Assembly (NCBI RefSeq): GCF_051401765.1
Contig: NW_027480422.1
Coordinates: 22,648,001 to 22,712,000, forward strand
Source of the DNA: Calliopsis andreniformis
Taxonomy: Eukaryota; Arthropoda; Insecta; Hymenoptera; Andrenidae
DNA: 64,000 nt
Direction: 5' to 3'
This document shows positions 1-13,069 of the stretch, piece after piece; position 1 is the first letter of the stretch; the number at the start of each line of letters is the position of its first letter. The notes below the pieces were generated by a model. That model was not told where the DNA came from, did not search any database, and was given only the letters and a program-made list of their open reading frames with translations. Both the position numbers and the translations under genes were made by a program.

Positions 1-390
1 CGATGTGGTGGAGCAACGCCCTAGAGTGAAGCCTAGGTTGCCCGGAACGTAGAAATGTCCATTACCTCCTCACAGTTTGCAATTATTCATTTTATACATG
101 GAAAAACTGTTGCATTTATATTGTATTTTATGCTTCTGGCATTGACTTGTAAGGCCCTAACTATTCGATGTGGTGGAGCAACCCCATAGAGCGAAACCTA
201 GGTAGCCCGGAACGTAGAAATGACCATTACTTCCACAATGTTTGCAATTATTCATATTATACAGTGGAAAAACTGTTGTATTTATATTGTATTTTATGCT
301 TCTGGCATTGACTTCTAAGGCCCTAACTATTCGATGTGGTGGAGCAACGCCCTAGAGTGAAGCCTAGGTTGCCCGGAACGTAGAAATGAC
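1..390 (+). repeat. Left-edge cassette, copy 1 of 3
   Basis: These two and a third monomers carry ACCTCCTCACAGTTTGC, a TTTATACATGG deletion form and an unusual GCAACCCCATAGAGCGAAACC stretch. The same ordered set recurs from 1826 to about 2215 and from 4484 to about 4873. The distances are 1825 bp (11 monomers) and then about 2657 bp (16 monomers). Downstream neighbours differ, so the cassette has been moved or truncated by recombination. Confidence 0.85.
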
Positions 391-1217
391 CTGTAGTTTC
401 ACACTGGTTGCATATATACATTATATCGGATGGAAAAGCTGTTGTATTTATATTGTATTTTATGCTTCTGGCGTTGCCTTCTTAGGCCCTAACTATTCGA
501 TCTGGTGGAGCAACGCCCTAGATTGAAGCGTAGGTTGCCCGGAACATAGAAATGACCATAACTATCAGACTGGTTGCAATTATTCGTTTTATACGATGGA
601 AAAACTGTTGTACTTATGTTGTATTTTATGCTTCTGGCGTTGAATTCTAAGTCCCTAACTATTCCACCTGGTGGAGCAACGCCCTAGAGTGAAGCCTAGC
701 TTGCGCGGAACGTAGAACTGACATTTACTTTCACACTGTTTGCAAATATACATTATATACGATGGAAAGCTGTTGTATCTATTTTGTATGTTATGCTTCT
801 GTCGCTGACTTCATAGGTCCTAACTATTGGATCTGGTGGAGCAACGCCCTGGGGTGAAGCCTAGGTTGCGCGGAACGTAGAAAAGATCATAACTCTCACA
901 CTGGTTTCAATTATTCGTTTTATACAATGGAAAAACTGTTCTATTTATTTTGTATTTTATGCTTCGGGCGTTGACTTCTCAGGCCCTAACTATTCGATCT
1001 GGTGGAGCAACGCCCTAGAGTGAAGCCTAGGTTGCCCGGCACGTAGAAATGACCTTTACTTTCACACTGTTTGCAAATATACATTATATACGGTGGAAAA
1101 GATGTTGTATTTATATTGTATTTTATGCTTCTGGCGTTGACTTCTTAGGCCCTAACTATTCGACCTGGTGGAACAACGCCCTACAGTGAAGCCTAGGTTG
1201 CCCGGAACGTAGAAATG
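391..1217 (+). repeat. 5-monomer block, copy 1 (copies at 5040 and 12006)
   Basis: The block starts with CTGTAGTTTCACACTGG and contains the ATATACATTATATCGG subtype, a TGTCGCTGACTTCATAGG variant and a GCGCGGAACGTAGAACTGAC variant. It is nearly identical to 5040-5866 at an offset of 4649 bp (28 monomers), apart from a more diverged patch around 966-1030. A condensed third copy starts at 12006. Confidence 0.85.
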
Positions 1218-1258
1218 ACCATCACTTTCACACTGGTTGCAATTATTCCTGTTATACG

Positions 1259-2217
1259 ATGGAAAAACTGTTGTATTTACATTGTATTTTATGCTTCTGC
1301 TGTAGACTTCTTAGGCCCTATCTATTCGATCTGGAGGAACAACGCCCTAGAGTGATGCCTAGGTTGCCCGGCTCGTACAAATGGCCATTACTTTCACACT
1401 GGTCGCTATTATTCGTTTTATACGATGGAAAAACTGTTACATCTATTTTGTATTTTATGCTTCTGGAGTTGACTTCTTAGGCCCTAACTATTGGATCTGT
1501 TGGAGCAATGCCCTAGTGTGGAACCGAGGTTGCCCGGAACGTATAAATGACCATAACTTTCATACTGATTGCAATCATTCGTTTTATATGATGGAAAAGC
1601 TGTTGTATTTCTATTGTATTTTATGCTTCTGGCGTTGACTTGTTAGGCCCTAACTATTCGTACTGGTGGAGCAACGCCGTAGAGAGAAGCCTAGGTTGCC
1701 CTGAACGTATAAATGACCATTACCTTCAGGCGTGTTGCAATTATTCCTGTTATACGATGAAATATCTGTTGTATTTTTATTGTCTTTTATGCTTCAGGCG
1801 TTGTTCTTCTAAGGCCGTAACTATTCGATGTGGTGGAGCAACGCCCTAGAGTGAAGCCTAGGTTGCCCGGAACGTAGAAATGACCATTACCTCCTCACAG
1901 TTTGCAATTATTCATTTTATACATGGAAAAACTGTTGCATTTATATTGTATTTTATGCTTCTGGCATTGACTTGTAAGGCCCTAACTATTCGATGTGGTG
2001 GAGCAACCCCATAGAGCGAAACCTAGGTAGCCCGGAACGTAGAAATGACCATTACTTCCACAATGTTTGCAATTATTCATATTATACAGTGGATAAAAAT
2101 TGTTGTATTTATATTGTATTTTATGCTTCTGGCATTGACTTCTAAGGCCCTAACTATTCGATGTGGTGGAGCAACGCCCTAGAGTGAAGCCTAGGTTGCC
2201 CGGAACGTAGAAATGAC
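1259..2217 (+). repeat. ~6-monomer block, copy 1 (copy 2 at 3917-4873)
   Basis: This segment, with the markers CTTCTGCTGTAGACTTC and GCCCGGCTCGTACAAATGG, is repeated at 3917-4873, 2658 bp (16 monomers) downstream. The two are almost the same throughout. One visible difference is at 2090, where copy 1 reads GTGGATAAAAATTG and copy 2 reads GTGGAAAAACTG; it shifts the offset from 2658 to 2656. Confidence 0.88.
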
Positions 2218-3916
2218 CATAACATTCATACTGGCTGCAATTATTCGTTTTACACGATGGAAAAACTGTTGTATTTTTATTTTATTTTATGCTTCTGGCG
2301 TTGACTGCTGAGTCCCGAGCTATTCGATCTGGTGGAGCAACGCCCTAGAGTGAAGCCTAGGTTGCCCGGAACGTAGAAATGACCATCACCTTCACTCTGG
2401 TTGCAATTATTTCTGTTATACGATGGAAAAACTGTTGTATTTATATTATATTTTATGCTTCAGGCGTTGACTTCTAAGGCCGTAGCTATTCGATGTGGTG
2501 GAGCAACGCCCTAGAGTGAAGCCTAGGTTACCCGGAACGTAGAAATGACCAGTACTTTCACACTGGTTGCAGTTATTCCTGTTATACAATGGAAAAAGTG
2601 TTCTATTTATTTTGTATTTTATGCTTCGGGCGTTGACATCTAAGGCCCTAACTGTTGGATGTGGTGGACCAAAGCCCTAGAGTGAAGCCTAGGTTGCCCG
2701 GAACGTAGAAATGACCATATCTTTCACGCTGGTTGCAATTATGCCACTTATACGATGGTAAAACTGTTGTATTTTTATTGTATTTTATGCGTCTGGCGAT
2801 GACTACTAAGGCCCTAGCTATTCGATCTGGTGGAGCAACGCCCTAGGGTGAAGCCTAGGTTGCCCGGAACGTAGAAATGACCATCACTTTCACACAGGTT
2901 GCGATTATTCCTGTAATACGATGGAAAAACTGTTGTATCGATTTTGTATTTTATGCTTCTGGAGTTGCCTTCTTAGGCCCTAACTATTGGATCTGTTGGA
3001 GCAACGCCCTAGGGTGTAGCCGAGATTGCCCGGAACGTATAAATGACCACAACTTTCATACTGGTTGCAATTATTCGTTTTATATGATGGAAAAGCTGTT
3101 GTATTTCTATTGTATTTTATGCTTCTGGCGTTGACTTGTTAGGCCCTAACCATTCGAACTGGTGGAGCAACGCCATAGAGTAAAGCCTAGGTTGCCCGGA
3201 ACTTTGAAATGTCCATAACTATCAGACTGGTTGCAACTATTCGTTTTATACGATGGAAAGACTTTTGTATTTATGTTGTATTTTATAGTGATGGCGTCGT
3301 CTTCTAGTGCCGTAGCTATTCGATGTGATAGAGCAACGACCTAGAGTGAATCCTAGGTTGCCAGGAACGTAGAAATGACCATATCTTTCACGCTGGTTGC
3401 AATTATGCCAGTTATACGATGGTAAAACTGTTGTATTTTTATTGTATTTTATGCGTCTGGAGTTGTTTTCTAAGGCCCCAACTAATCGACCTGGTGGAGC
3501 AACGCCATAGAGTGATGTCTAGGTTGCACGGAACGTAGAAATGCCCATTTCTTTCACACTGGTTGTAATTATTCCTGTTATACGATGGAATAACTGCTCT
3601 ATTTTTATTTTATTTTATGCTTCTGGCGTTGACTTCTAAGGCCCAGGCTATTCGATCTGGTGGAGCAACGCCCTAGGGTGAAGCCTAGGTTGCCCGGGAC
3701 GTAGAAATGATCATCACCTTCACTCTGGTTGCACTTATTCCTGTTATACGATGGAAAAGTTGTTGTATCTTTATTGTATTTTATGCTTCTGTCGTTGACT
3801 TCTTAGGCCCTAACTCTTGGATCTGTTGGACCAACGCCCTAGAGCGAAGCCTAGGTGGCCCGAAACGTAGAAATGACCATTACTTTCACTCTGGTTGCAC
3901 TTATTCCTGTTATACG
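2218..3916 (+). repeat. Mosaic satellite segment between the two 1259/3917 copies
   Basis: About ten monomers of mixed subtypes with no near-identical single copy elsewhere in the window. Parts match other places: 2221-2651 resembles 6204-6634 (24 monomers away), 2649-2780 resembles 6965-7095 (26 monomers away), and 3590-3870 resembles 8400-8680 (29 monomers away). The change of offset inside one stretch means two monomers were gained or lost between those copies. Nothing other than satellite is present. Confidence 0.8.
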
Positions 3917-4873
3917 ATGGAAAAGCTGTTGTATTTACATTGTATTTTATGCTTCTGCTGTAGACTTCTTAGGCCCTATCTATTCGATCTGGAGGAACAA
4001 CGCCCTAGAGTGATGCCTAGGTTGCCCGGCTCGTACAAATGGCCATTACTTTCACACTGGTCGCTATTATTCGTTTTATACGATGGAAAAACTGTTACAT
4101 CTATTTTGTATTTTATGCTTCTGGAGTTGACTTCTTAGGCCCTAACTATTGGATCTGTTGGAGCAATGCCCTAGGGTGAAACCGAGGTTGCCCGGAACGT
4201 ATAAATGACCATAACTTTCATACTGATTGCAATCATTCGTTTTATAAGATGGAAAAGCTGTTGTATTTCTATTGTATTTTATGCTTCTGGCGTTGACTTG
4301 TTAGGCCCTAACTATTCGTACTGGTGGAGCAACGCCGTAGAGAGAAGCCTAGGTTGCCCTGATCGTAGAAATGACCATTACCTTCAGGCGTGTTGCAATT
4401 ATTCCTGTTATACGATGAAATATCTGTTGTATTTTTATTGTCTTTTATGCTTCAGGCGTTGTTCTTCTAAAGCCGTAACTATTCGATGTGGTGGAGCAAC
4501 GCCCTAGAGTGAAGCCTAGGTTGCCCGGAACGTAGAAATGACCATTACGTCCTCACTGTTTGCAATTATTCATTTTATACATGGAAAAACTGTTGTATTT
4601 ATATTGTATTTTATGCTTCTGGCATTGACTTGTAAGGCCCTAACTATTCGATGTGGTGGAGCAACCCCATAGAGCGAAACCTAGGTAGCCCGGAACGTAG
4701 AAATGACCATTACTTCCACAATGTTTGCAATTATTCATATTATACAGTGGAAAAACTGTTGTATTTATATTGTATTTTATGCTTCTGGCATTGACTTCTA
4801 AGGCCCTAACTATTCGATGTGGTGGAGCAACGCCCTAGAGTGAAGCCTAGGTTGCCCGGAACGTGGAAATGAC
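3917..4873 (+). repeat. ~6-monomer block, copy 2
   Basis: Second copy of 1259-2217, sharing the TGCTGTAGACTTC marker and the run of ACCCCATAGAGCGAAACC monomers. It ends where 4874 onward (CATAGCTTTCACACTGG) departs from 2218 onward (CATAACATTCATACTGG). Confidence 0.86.
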
Positions 4874-5039
4874 CATAGCTTTCACACTGGTTGCAATTAT
4901 ACCTGTTATACAAGGGAAAAACTATTGTATTTATATTGTATTTTATGCTTCTGGCGTTGACTTCTAAGTCCCTAGCTATTCGATCTGGAGGAGCAACGCC
5001 CTTAAGCGAAGCCTAGGTTGCCCGCAACGTAGAAATGAC

Positions 5040-5866
5040 CTGTAGTTTCACACTGGTTGCATATATACATTATATCGGATGGAAAAGCTGTTGTATTTAT
5101 ATTGTATTTTATGCTTCTGGCGTTGCCTTCTTAGGCCCTAACTATTCGATCTGGTGGAGCAACGCCCTAGATTGAAGCGTAGGTTGCCCGGAACATAGAA
5201 ATGACCATAACTATCAGACTGGTTGCAATTATTCGTTTTATACGATGGAAAAACTGTTGTACTTATGTTGTATTTTATGCTTCTGGCGTTGAATTCTAAG
5301 TCCCTAACTATTCCCCCTGGTGGAGCAACGCCCTAGAGTGAAGCCTAGCTTGCGCGGAACGTAGAACTGACATTTACTTTCACACTGTTTGCAAATATAC
5401 ATTATATACGATGGAAAGCTGTTGTATCTATTTTGTATGTTATGCTTCTGTCGCTGACTTCATAGGTCCTAACTATTGGATCTGGTGGAGCAACGCCCTG
5501 GGGTGAAGCCTAGGTTGCGCGGAACGTAGAAAAGATCATAACTTTCACACTGGTTTCAATTATTCGTTTTATACAATGGAAAAACTGTTATATTTATTTT
5601 GTATTTCATGCTTCGGGCGTTGACTTCTAAGTCTCTAACTATTCGATACGGTCGAGCAACGCCCTACAGTTAAGACTAGGTTGCCCGGAACGTAGAAATG
5701 ACATTTACTTTCACACTGTTTGCAAATATACATTATATACGGTGGAAAAGATGTTGTATTTATATTGTACTTTATGCTTCTTGCGTTGACTTCTTAGGCC
5801 CTAACTATTCGACCTGGTGGAACAACGCCCTACAGTGAAGCCTAGGTTGCCCGGAACGTAGAAATG
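5040..5866 (+). repeat. 5-monomer block, copy 2
   Basis: Near-identical to 391-1217. It includes two monomers with the shared stretch GACATTTACTTTCACACTG and TTTGCAAATATACATTATAT, ending near 5402 and 5740, 332 bp apart. These are the two sites that appear fused in the third copy near 12370. Confidence 0.86.
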
Positions 5867-7679
5867 ACCTTTACTTTCACACTGTTTGCATATATACATT
5901 ATATAGGATGGAAAAGCTGTTGTATTTATATTGTATTTTATGCTTCTGGCGTTGCCTTCTTAGGCCCTAACTATTCGATCTGGTGGAGCAACGCCCTAGA
6001 TTGAAGCCTAGGTTGCCCGGAACGTAGAAATGACCATAGCTTTCATACTGGTTGCACTTTTTCGATTTATACGATGCAAAAACTGTTGTACTTATTTTGT
6101 ATTTGGTGCTCCTGGCGTTGACTTCTTAGGCCCTAACTATTGGATCCGGTGGACCAACGCCCTAGAGTGAAGCCTAGGTTGCCCGGAACGTAGAAATGAC
6201 CATAACATTCATACTGGCTGCAATTATTCGTTTTATACGATGGAAAAACTGTTGTATTTTTATTTTATTTTATGCTTCTGGCGTTGACTTCTGAGTCCCG
6301 AGCTATTCGATCTGGTGGATCAACGCCCTACAGTGAAGCCTAGGTTGCCCGGAACGTAGAAATGACCATCACCTTCACTCTGGTTGCAATTATTTCTGTT
6401 ATACGATGGAAAAACTGTTGTATTTATATTATATTTTATGCTTCAGGAGTTGACTTCTAAGGCCGTAGCTATTCGATGTGGTCGAGCAACGCCCTAGAGT
6501 GAAGCCTAGGTTACCCGGAACGTAGAAAAGACCAGTACTTTCACACTGGTTGCAGTTATTCCTGTTATACAATGGAAAAAGTGTTCTATTTATTTTGTAT
6601 TTTATGCTTCGGGCGTTGACATCTAAGGCCCTAACTATCTGATCTGGTGGAGCAACGCCCTAGAGTGAAGCCTAGGCTGCCCGGAACGTAGGAATGACCA
6701 TTACCTACTCACTGTTTGCGATTACTCATTTTATACGATGGTAAAACTGTTGTACATATATCGTATTTTATGCTTCTGGCGTTGACTTCTTAGGCCCTAA
6801 CTATTCGGTCACGTGGAGCACCGCCCTAGAGTGAAGCCTAGTTTGCCCGGAACGTAGAAATGACCACAACTTTCATACTGGTTGCAATTATTCGTTTTAT
6901 ACGATGGAAAAACTGTTTTATTTATTTTGTATTTGGTGCTTCTGGCGTTGACTTCTTCGGCCCTAACTGTTGGATGTGGTGGACCAAAGCCCTAGAGTGA
7001 AGCCTAGGTTGCCCGGAACGTAGAAATGACCATATCTTTCACGCTGGTTGCAATTATGCCAGTTATACGATGGTAAAACTGTTGTATTTATTTTGTATTA
7101 GGTGCTCCTGGCGTTGACTTCTTAAGCCCTTGCTATTGGATCTGGTGGACCAAGCCCTAGAGTGAAGACTAGGTTGCCCGGAACGTAGAAATGACCATAA
7201 CAGTCATACTGGCTGCAATTATTCGTTTCATACGATGGAAAAACTGTTGTATTTTTATTTTATTTTATGCTTGTGGCGTTGACTTCTAAGTCACTAGCTA
7301 TTCGATCTGGTGGAGCAACGCCCTAGAGTGAAGCCTAGGTTGCCCGGAACGTAGAAATGACCATTACTTCCACACTATTTGCAATTATTCATATTATACA
7401 TGGAAAAACTGTTGTATTTATATTGTATTTTATGCTTCTGGCATTGACTTCTAAGGCCCTAACTATTCGATATGGTGGAGTAACGCCATAGAGCGAAACC
7501 TAGGTTGCCCGGAACGTAGAAATGACCATTACTTCCACAATGTTTGCAATTATTCATATTATACAGTGGAAAAACTATTGTATTTATATTGTATTTTATG
7601 CTTCTGGCGTTGGCTTCCTAGGCCCTAACTATTCGATCTGGTGGACCAACGCCCTAGAGTGAAGCCTAGGTTGCCCGGA
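5867..7679 (+). repeat. Mosaic satellite segment, left domain
   Basis: About eleven monomers. The set 6204-6634 is the fuller version of both 2221-2651 and the condensed copy at 12673-12940. Monomers with TTTGTATTTGGTGCTCCTGG (near 6110, 6930 and 7100) are a local subtype. No gene or foreign insertion is visible. Confidence 0.8.
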
Positions 7680-8080
7680 ATGTGGAGATGACCATTTCCT
7701 TCACACTGCTTGGGATTATTCATTTTATACGATGGTAAAATTGTTGTACTTATGTTGTATTTTATTCTTCTGGCGTTGAATTCTAAGTCCCTAGTTATTC
7801 GATCTGGTGGTGCAGCTCCCTGGAGTGAAGCCTAGGCTACCCGGAACGTAGAAATGACCAGTACTTTCAAACTGGTTGCAGTTATTCCTGTTATACAATG
7901 GAAAAACTGTTGCATTTTTACTGTATTTTATGCTTCTGGCATTGTATTCAAAGTCCTTAACTATTCGATCTGGTGGTGCAACGCCCAAGAGTGAATCCTA
8001 GGTTGCCCGAAACATAGAAATGACCATTAGTTTCACACTGGTTGCAATTATTCCTTTTATACGATGGAAAGACTGTTCTA
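7680..8080 (+). repeat. 2.4-monomer cassette, copy 1 of 3
   Basis: Recognised by GGTGGTGCAGCTCCCTGG, GCCTAGGCTACCCGG and GGCATTGTATTCAAAGTCC. Copies are at about 9170-9470 (offset 1494 bp, 9 monomers) and 10335-10735 (offset 2655 bp, 16 monomers). The middle copy switches to another sequence at about 9470, while the third keeps the downstream GCCCAAGAGTGAATCC monomer of the first. Confidence 0.85.
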
Positions 8081-9169
8081 TTTATTTTGTATTTTATGCT
8101 TCTGGAGCCGATTTCTAAGTCCCTAGCTATTCGATCTGGTAGAGCAACGCCCTAGAGTGAGGCCTAGGTTGCCTGGAATGTCGAAATGACCAGTACTTTC
8201 ACACTGGTTGCAGTTACTCCTGTTATACGTTGGAAATACCGTTGCATTTTTATTTTATTTTATGCTTCTGGCGTTGACTTGTTAGGCCCTAACTATTCGA
8301 ACTTGTGGAGCAACGCCGTAGAGAGAAGCCTAGGTTGCCCTGAACGTAGAAATGACCATTACCTTCAGGCGTGTTGTAATTATTCCTGTTATACGATGGA
8401 ATAACTGCTCTATTTTTATTTTATTTTATGCTTCTGGCGTTGACTTCTAAGGCCCAGGCTATTCGATCTGGTGGAGCAACGCCCTAGGGTGAAGCCCAGG
8501 TTGCCCGGAACGTAGAAATGATCATCACCTTCACTCTGGTTGCACTTATTCCTGTTATACGATGGAAAAGTTGTTGTATCTGTATTGTATTTTATGCTTC
8601 TGTCGTTGACTTCTTAGGCCCTAACTCTTGGGTCTGTTGGACCAACGCCCTAGAGTGAAGCCTAGGTTGCCCGCAACGTTGAAAGGACCATCACGTTCAC
8701 ATTTGTTGCAATTATTCCCGTTATACGATGGAAAAACTGTTGTATTTTTATTGTATTTTATGTTTCGGGCGTTGACTTGTTAGGCCCTAACTATTCGAAC
8801 TGGTGGAGCAACGCCGTAGAGAGAAGCCTAGGTTGCCCTGAACGTAGAAATGACCATTACCTTCAGGCGTGTTGTAATTATTCCTGTTATACGATGGAAA
8901 AACTGTTGTATTTATATTGTATTTTATGCTTCTGGCATTGACTTCTAAGGCCCTGACTATTCGATGTGGTGGAGCAACCCCATAGAGCGAAACCTAGGTT
9001 GCCCGGAACGTAGAAATGACCATTACTTCCACAATGTTTGCAATTATTCATATTATACAGTGGAAAAACTGTTGTATTTATATTGTATTTTATGCTTCTG
9101 GCATTGACTTCTAAGGCCCTAACTATTCGATGTGGTGGAGCAACGCCCTAGAGTGAAGCCTAGGTTGCC
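8081..9169 (+). repeat. Satellite segment with a 3-monomer internal duplication
   Basis: The stretch 8281-8398 (GAACTTGTGGAGCAACGCC, then GTAGAGAGAAGCC and CTTCAGGCGTGTTG) recurs at 8779-8896, 498 bp or three monomers later. The part 8400-8680 is a copy of 3590-3870. The rest is made of the ACCCCATAGAGCGAAACC subtype also seen at the left edge. Confidence 0.8.
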
Positions 9170-10334
9170 CGTAATGTGGAAATGACCATTACCTTCACAT
9201 TGTTTGCGATTATTCATTTTATACGATGGTAAAATTGTTGTACTTATGTTGTATTTTATTCTTCTGGCGTTGAATTCTAAGTCCCTAGCTATTCGATCTG
9301 GTGGTGCAGCTCCCTGGAGTGAAGCCTAGGCTACCCGGAACGTAGAAATGACCAGTACTTTCAAACTGGTTGCTGTTATTCCTGTTATACAATGGAAAAA
9401 CTGTTGCATTTTTACTGTATTTTATGCTTCTGGCATTGTATTCAAAGTCCTTAACTATTCGATCTGGTGGAGCAACGCCCTTAAGCGAAGCCTAGGTTGC
9501 CCGGAACGTAGAAATGACCTTTACTTTCACACTATTTGCATATATACATTATATACGATGGAAAAGCTGTTGTATTTATATTGTATTTTGTGCTTCTGGC
9601 GTTGTCTTCTGAGGCCCTAACTATTCGATCTGGTATAGCAACGCCCTAGGGAGAAGCCTAGGTTGCCCGGAACGTAGAAATGACCATAACTATCGGACTG
9701 GTTGCAATTATTCGTTTTATACGATGGAAAGACTGTTGTATTCATATTGTATTTTATAGTTATGGCGTTGGCTTCTAGGGGCGTAGCTATTCGATGTGGT
9801 TGAGCAACGCCGTAGAGTGAAGCCTAGGTTGCCCGGAACGTAGAAATGACCATAGCTTTCATACTGGTTGCAATTATTCGATTTATACGCTGGAAAAACT
9901 GTTGTACTTATTTTGTATTTGGTGCTCCTGGCGTTGACTTCTTAGGCCCTAACTATTCGATCAGGTGGAGCAACGCCCTAGGGTGAAGCCTAGGTTGCCC
10001 GGAACGTAGAAAGGACCATAACTGTCATAGTGGTTGCAAATATTTCTGTTATACAAGGGAAAAACTGTTGTATTTATATTGTATTTTATGCTTCTGGCGT
10101 TGACTTCTTAGGCCCTAACTATTCGATCTGGCGGAGCAACGCCCTAGACTGAAGCCTAGGTTGCACGGATCGTAGAAATGACCATTACTTCCTCACTGTT
10201 TGCAATTATTCATTTTATACATGGAAAAACTGTTGTATTTATATTGTATTTTATGCTTCTGGCATTGACTTCTAAGGCCCTAACTATTCGATGTGGTGGA
10301 GCAACGCCCTAGAGTGAAGCCTAGGTTGCCTGGA
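9170..10334 (+). repeat. Cassette copy 2 followed by mosaic monomers
   Basis: It begins with the middle copy of the GTGCAGCTCCCTGG cassette (9170-9470). The stretch 9516-9830 (GACCTTTACTTTCACACTATT, CTAGGGAGAAGCC) recurs at 11009-11320, nine monomers on. The monomer at 9957-10060, with GGACCATAACTGTCATAGTGG, is repeated at 12942-13045, 18 monomers on. Confidence 0.8.
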
Positions 10335-12005
10335 ATGTGTAAATGACCATTACCTTCACATTGTTTGCGATTATTCATTTTATACGATGGTAAAATTGTT
10401 GTACTTATGTTGTATTTTATTCTTCTGGCGTTGAATTCTAAGTCCCTAGCTATTCGATCTGGTGGTGCAGCTGCCTGGAGTGAAGCCTAGGCTACCCGGA
10501 ACGTAGAAATGACCAGTACTTTCAAACTGGTTGCTGTTATTCCTGTTATACAATGGAAAAACTGTAGCATTTTTACTGTATTTTATGCTTCTGGCATTGT
10601 ATTCAAAGTCCTTAACTATTCGATCTGGTGGAGCAACGCCCAAGAGTGAATCCTAGGTTGCCCGGAACATAGAAATGACCATTAGTTTCACACTGGTTGC
10701 AATTATTCCTTTTATACGATGGAAAGACTGTTGTATTTTTATTGTATTTTGTGCTTCTGGCGTTGACTTCTAAATCCCTAGCTATTCGATCTGGAGGAGC
10801 TACGCTCTTAAGCGAAGCCTAGGTTGCCCGGAACGTAGAAATTACCTTTACTTTCACACTGTTTGCATATATACATTATATAGGATGGAAAAGCTGTTGT
10901 ATTTATATTGTATTTTATGCTTCTGGCGTTGACTTCTTAGGCCCTACCTATTCGATCTGGTGGAACAACGCCCTACAGTGAAGCCTAGGTTGCCCGGAAC
11001 GTTGAAATGACCTTTACTTTCACACTATCTGCATATATACATTATATACGATGGAAAAGCTGTTGTATTTATATTGTATTTTGTGCTTCTGGCGTTGTCT
11101 TCTTAGGCCCTAACTATTCGATCTGGTGGAGCAACGCCCTAGGGAGAAGCCTAGGTTGCCCGGAACGTAGAAATGACCATGACTATCGGACTGGTTGCAA
11201 TTATTCGTTTTATACGATGGAAAGACTGGTGTATTTATACTGTATTTTATAGTTATGGCGTTTTCTTCTAGGGCCGTAGCTATTCGATGTGGTTGAGCAA
11301 CGCCCTAGAGTGAAGCCTAAGTTGCTCGGAACGTATAAATGACCATAGCTTTCATACTGGTTGCAATTATTCGTTTTATACGATGGAAAAGCTGTTGTAT
11401 TTATTTTGTATTAGGTGCTCCTGGCGTTGACTTCTTAGGCCCTAGCTATTGGATCTGGTGGACCAACGCCCTAGAGAGGCCTAGGTTGCCCGGAACGTAT
11501 GAATGACCATAACATTCATACTGGTTGCAATTATACGTTTTATACGGTGGAAAAACTGTTGTATTTTTATTTTATTTTATGCTTCTGGCATTGACTTCTT
11601 AGGCCCTAACTATTCGATCTGGTGGAGCAGCGCCCTAGAGTGAAGCCTAGGTTGCCCGGAACGTAGAAATGACCATAACTATCAGACTGGTTGCAATTAT
11701 TCGTTTTATGCGATGGATAGACTGTTGTATTTATATTGTATTTTATAGTTATGGCGTTGTCTTCTAGGGCCGTAGCTATTAGATGTGGTTGACCAACGCC
11801 CTAGTGTGAAGCCTAGGTTGCCCGGAACGTAGAAATGACCATAGCTCTCACACTGGCTGCAATTATTCCTGTTATACACGGGAAAAACTGTTGTATTTAT
11901 ATTGTATTTTATGCTTCTGGCGTTGACTTCTAAGTCCCTAGCTATTCGATCTGGAGGAGCAACGCCCTTAAGCGAAGCCTAGGTTGCCCGCAACGTAGAA
12001 ATGAC
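10335..12005 (+). repeat. Cassette copy 3 and following left-domain monomers
   Basis: 10335-10735 is the third GTGCAGCTGCCTGG cassette. 11009-11320 copies 9516-9830. The remaining monomers, including those with TTATAGTTATGGCGTT near 11250 and 11745, are individual variants without a clear block partner nearby. No non-satellite sequence is seen. Confidence 0.8.
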
Positions 12006-13069
12006 CTGTAGTTTCACACTGGCTGCATATATACATTATATAGGATGGAAAAGCTGTTGCATTTATATTGTATTTTATGCTTCTGGCGTTGCCTTCTTAG
12101 GCCCTAACTATTCGATCTGGTGGAGCAACGCCCTAGATTGAAGCGTAGGTTGCCCGGAACATAGAAATGACCATAACTATCAGACTGGTTGCAATTATTC
12201 GTTTTATACGATGGAAAAACTGTTGTACTTATGTTGTATTTTATGCTTCTGGCGTTGAATTCTATGTCCCTAACTATTCCACCTGGTGGAGCAACGCCCT
12301 AGAGTGAAGCCTAGGTTGCGCGGAACGTAGAACTGACATTTACTTTCACACTGTTTGCAAATATACATTATATACGGTGGAAAAGATGTTGTATTTATAT
12401 TGTATTTTATGCTTCTGGCGTTGACTTCTTAGGCCCTAACTATTCAACCTGGTGGAACAACGCCCTACAGTGAAGCCTAGGTTGCCCGGAACGTAGAAAT
12501 AACCTTTACTTTCACACTGTTTGCATATATACATTATATAGGATGGACAAGCTGTTGCATTTATATTGTATTTTATGCTTCTGGCGTTGCCTTCTTAGGC
12601 CCTAACTATTCGATCTGGTGGAGCAACGCCCTAGAGTGAAGCCTAGGTTACCCGGAACGTAGAAATGACCATAACATTCATACTGGCTGCAATTATTCGT
12701 TTTATACGATGGAAAAACTGTTGTATTTTTATTTTATTTTATGCTTCTGGCGTTGACTTCTGAGTCCCGAGCTATTCGATCTGGTGGAGCAACGCCCTAG
12801 AGTGAAGCCTAGGTTACCCGGAACGTAGAAATGACCAGTTCTTTAACACTGGTTGCAGTTATACCTGTTATACAATGGAAAAAGTGTTCTATTTATTTTG
12901 TATTTTATGCTTCGGGCGTTGACATCTAAGGCCCTAACTATTCGATCAGGTGGAGCAACGCCCTAGGGTGAAGCCTAGGTTGCCCGGAACGTAGAAAGGA
13001 CCATAACTGTCATAGTGGTTGCAAATATTTCTGTTATACAAGGGAAAAACTGTTGTATCTATTTTGTAT
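12006..13069 (+). repeat. Condensed copy of the 5040-6634 block
   Basis: The order of markers follows 5040-6634 but whole monomers are missing. The offset to the earlier copy falls from 6966 to 6635 bp at about 12370 (two monomers lost), then to 6469 bp by 12673 (one more), and the TTACCCGG/CCAGTTCTTT monomer at about 12815 joins with another one missing. Each loss keeps the 166-bp register. Confidence 0.83.

Noticed and set aside
3707..4138. Longest open reading frame, 143 codons
   Set aside because: It spans about 2.6 monomers in three successive frames. Its second half is the same DNA that gives two separate short frames at 1259 and 1381 in the sister copy. There is no domain, and one-base differences between copies destroy it.
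7791..10643. Minus-strand open reading frames near 7791, 10446, 43058, 49898 and 53384
   Set aside because: All are reverse readings of the same satellite monomer, 60-82 codons long, and they recur only with duplicated blocks. No sign of coding selection is visible.
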